From the NCBI GenBank assembly GCA_937127195.1, contig CAKZLT010000324.1:1-15441 (forward strand): a stretch of DNA of 15,441 nucleotides, given 5' to 3'. Position 1 is the first letter of the stretch. Every line of letters starts with the position of its first letter. Below the pieces are notes generated by a model. The model was not told the DNA's origin, ran no database searches, and saw only the letters and a list, made by a program, of their open reading frames with translations. The DNA is from an uncultured Saprospiraceae bacterium. Its GTDB lineage: Bacteria; Bacteroidota; Bacteroidia; Chitinophagales; Saprospiraceae. The translations under genes and the position numbers were made by a program. This document shows positions 14,058-15,441 of the stretch, one piece after another.

Positions 14058-14088
14058 CAAATATACGGCAACATTTTTAATCTGCAAA
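14058..14088 (-). promoter_or_regulatory. Consensus Bacteroidota promoter for tRNA-Asn
   Basis: On the minus strand TTTG (14088-14085), exactly 19 bases, then TATATTTG (14065-14058): an ideal -33/-7 pair. Transcription should start near 14050, giving a leader of about 90 bases that must be trimmed from the tRNA 5' end. This is the best promoter in the window. Confidence 0.85.
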
Positions 14089-14106
14089 TTTTTTGAAGTT
14101 TATTTT

Positions 14107-14137
14107 GAATAAAAATAAAAATAATTTTTTTTTATTC
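14107..14137 (-). terminator. AT-only inverted repeat at the end of the amidohydrolase gene, weak terminator candidate
   Basis: GAATAAAAA pairs with TTTTTATTC (9 bp) around an A/T interior. It overlaps the stop codon at 14132-14134. With one G-C pair per arm the stem is weak. No better stop lies before the tRNA promoter, so some read-through into the tRNA unit is possible. Confidence 0.3.
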
Positions 14138-15304
14138 AGAAAGCTCCTGAATCGCAAGCCACGCCATCACTCCTGTACTTACTTCTAATGCTTTTTCATC
14201 AATATCAAAAGTAGTTGTATGAACGGGAGATGTAATACCTTTGGCTGCGTTGCCTGTTCCTAATCTATAAAATGTTCCAGGCATAACTTGAGAGTAATAA
14301 GAAAAGTCTTCGGCAGTCATTCTGATAGGCAAATCCACCACATTTTCTGCGCCGAGATAAGCGATTGCTCTTGCTTTTACTTTTTTGGTAAGAGCTTCGT
14401 CATTATGTAAAAATGGATAACCTTTTACAATACTAAAATCACAACTTCCGCCCATTGCTTCTGCCATGCTTTCTGCCATTTTTTTCATAATATCATGTGC
14501 TTCAAAACGCCATTTTTCATTCATCGCTCTAAATGTTCCCATTAATTTAACTTCATTAGGAATCACATTAGTAGAACCGCCTGTCGAATTGATTTTGCCA
14601 AAAGTCAAAACGCTTGGAGAAGTTGGATTAGCGCGACGACTAATGACTTGTTGCAATGCGGTAAGAATATGAGCCGTAATAAGAATCGGGTCGATACAAT
14701 CGTGTGGTAACGCGCCGTGTCCGCCTTGCCCTTTGACCGAAACGTAAATTTCGTCGGCAGAAGCCATATACATTCCGCCCTTCATACCGATTTTTCCTGC
14801 TTCTAATGGCGGGTGAACGTGTTGCCCAAAAATAGCAGTTGGTGTTGGATTTTCAAGCACACCTTCTTTTATCATAATAGAAGCACCTCCAGGCATCATT
14901 TCTTCGGCTGGCTGAAAAATAAGCTTGACCGTTCCCTCGAATTCTTGTTCTAGTGCTTTCAGAATTTTAGCAGTACCGAGTAAAGAAGAAGTGTGAACAT
15001 CATGCCCACAAGCGTGCATTACACCTTCATTTTTTGACTTATAAGGCACGTCATTAGCTTCTGTAATTGGCAATGCGTCGATGTCTCCTCGCAATGCAAT
15101 GACTTTTTTATTGGGATTTTTGCCTTGAATTAAAGCGACAACACCATTGTCAGCCACACCATGTTCGTGTTCAATACCCATTTTTTGGAGTTGAAGAGCG
15201 ATATATTTTCCTGTTTCAACCTCTTGATAAGATAATTCTGGATGTTGGTGCAAGTAGCGACGAGTTTGAATAGTTTCGGTGATAATATTTGTAGGTATAA
15301 GCAT
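14132..15304 (-). CDS. M20-family amidohydrolase (N-acyl amino acid / hippurate hydrolase-like)
   Basis: A 390-residue cytosolic metallohydrolase of peptidase family M20D, full length. Visible metal and catalytic motifs: RGDIDALPI at 72-80, HACGHDVHTSSLLG at 97-110 (Cys99, His101), QPAEE at 131-135 (Glu134/135 pair), GQHVHP at 160-165 (His162), and VHTTTFD at 361-367 (His362). The dimerisation lid carries GQGGHGALPH (192-201). The Cys/His ligand set is typical of the IAA-amino-acid hydrolase, hippurate hydrolase and N-acetyl-diaminopimelate deacetylase group. It removes an acyl group from an amino acid or cleaves a short dipeptide. No signal peptide is present and no neighbour hints at the substrate, so I give no symbol. 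It is monocistronic, reading toward the tRNA. Confidence 0.9.
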   Translation of the reverse strand: MLIPTNIITETIQTRRYLHQHPELSYQEVETGKYIALQLQKMGIEHEHGVADNGVVALIQGKNPNKKVIALRGDIDALPITEANDVPYKSKNEGVMHACGHDVHTSSLLGTAKILKALEQEFEGTVKLIFQPAEEMMPGGASIMIKEGVLENPTPTAIFGQHVHPPLEAGKIGMKGGMYMASADEIYVSVKGQGGHGALPHDCIDPILITAHILTALQQVISRRANPTSPSVLTFGKINSTGGSTNVIPNEVKLMGTFRAMNEKWRFEAHDIMKKMAESMAEAMGGSCDFSIVKGYPFLHNDEALTKKVKARAIAYLGAENVVDLPIRMTAEDFSYYSQVMPGTFYRLGTGNAAKGITSPVHTTTFDIDEKALEVSTGVMAWLAIQELSE

Positions 15305-15415
15305 GTTTTGAGATATTGAGGATTTTTAGAATGTAAAGTAGTAGAATTAAGATTTGAAAATAGGTTAGTTCTTAGGTTTTAAGCCATTTTTATATAGTTT
15401 AGAATAACAAATTTT

Positions 15416-15423
15416 CAAATTTA
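15416..15423 (-). promoter_or_regulatory. Candidate -7 element for the amidohydrolase gene
   Basis: On the minus strand TAAATTTG matches TAnnTTTG, 112 bases before the start codon. The expected -33 position falls outside or at the very edge of the window, so it cannot be tested here. Confidence 0.35.
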
Positions 15424-15441
15424 CACATCAGCATGATGATA

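Overview
The window looks like chromosomal DNA from a Bacteroidota species. It is AT-rich. One gene encodes a secreted protein with a type IX secretion (T9SS) C-terminal sorting domain. Several intergenic regions carry the Bacteroidota promoter signature TAnnTTTG; upstream of a tRNA-Asn gene this is in the ideal form TTTG-N19-TATATTTG. Genes are mostly monocistronic, with repeat-rich spacers between them. I cannot fix the genus; a Saprospiria- or Cytophagia-like lineage is a guess.

Layout. Left part (1-5600): the possible start of a gene leaving the left edge on the minus strand; a minus-strand outer-membrane-type protein with a clear terminator; divergently, cinA; then a 440-bp spacer holding a MITE-like element (183 bp, 23-bp terminal inverted repeats, apparent 8-bp target duplication) just upstream of a 2-oxo-acid dehydrogenase E2 gene; a terminator framed by GC-rich inverted repeats; and an MFS transporter. 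Middle (5601-8870): a minus-strand RhlE-like DEAD-box helicase, then a plus-strand secreted LamG protein with four 50-residue repeats and a T9SS signal, ending at a long hairpin. Right part (8960-15441): a three-gene same-strand cluster (DUF4956 membrane protein, CotH-like/beta-helix membrane-anchored protein, VTC-type polyphosphate polymerase domain protein); a spacer with a possible small RNA; tRNA-Asn on the minus strand with promoter and terminator; and a minus-strand M20-family amidohydrolase.

How the genes work together. Most are unrelated housekeeping or surface genes. The exception is 9036-13444. A VTC-fold polymerase (cytosolic), a small membrane protein with a cytosolic C-terminal domain, and a large single-pass protein facing out of the cytoplasm would make a plausible envelope machine: polymerise phosphate (or another nucleotide-derived polymer) on the inner face, pass it through or to the membrane partner, and use or bind it outside. 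The CotH-like domain appears to lack the usual catalytic aspartate segment and lies where ATP is absent, so its chemistry is open. This is the best candidate for an under-described system in the window.
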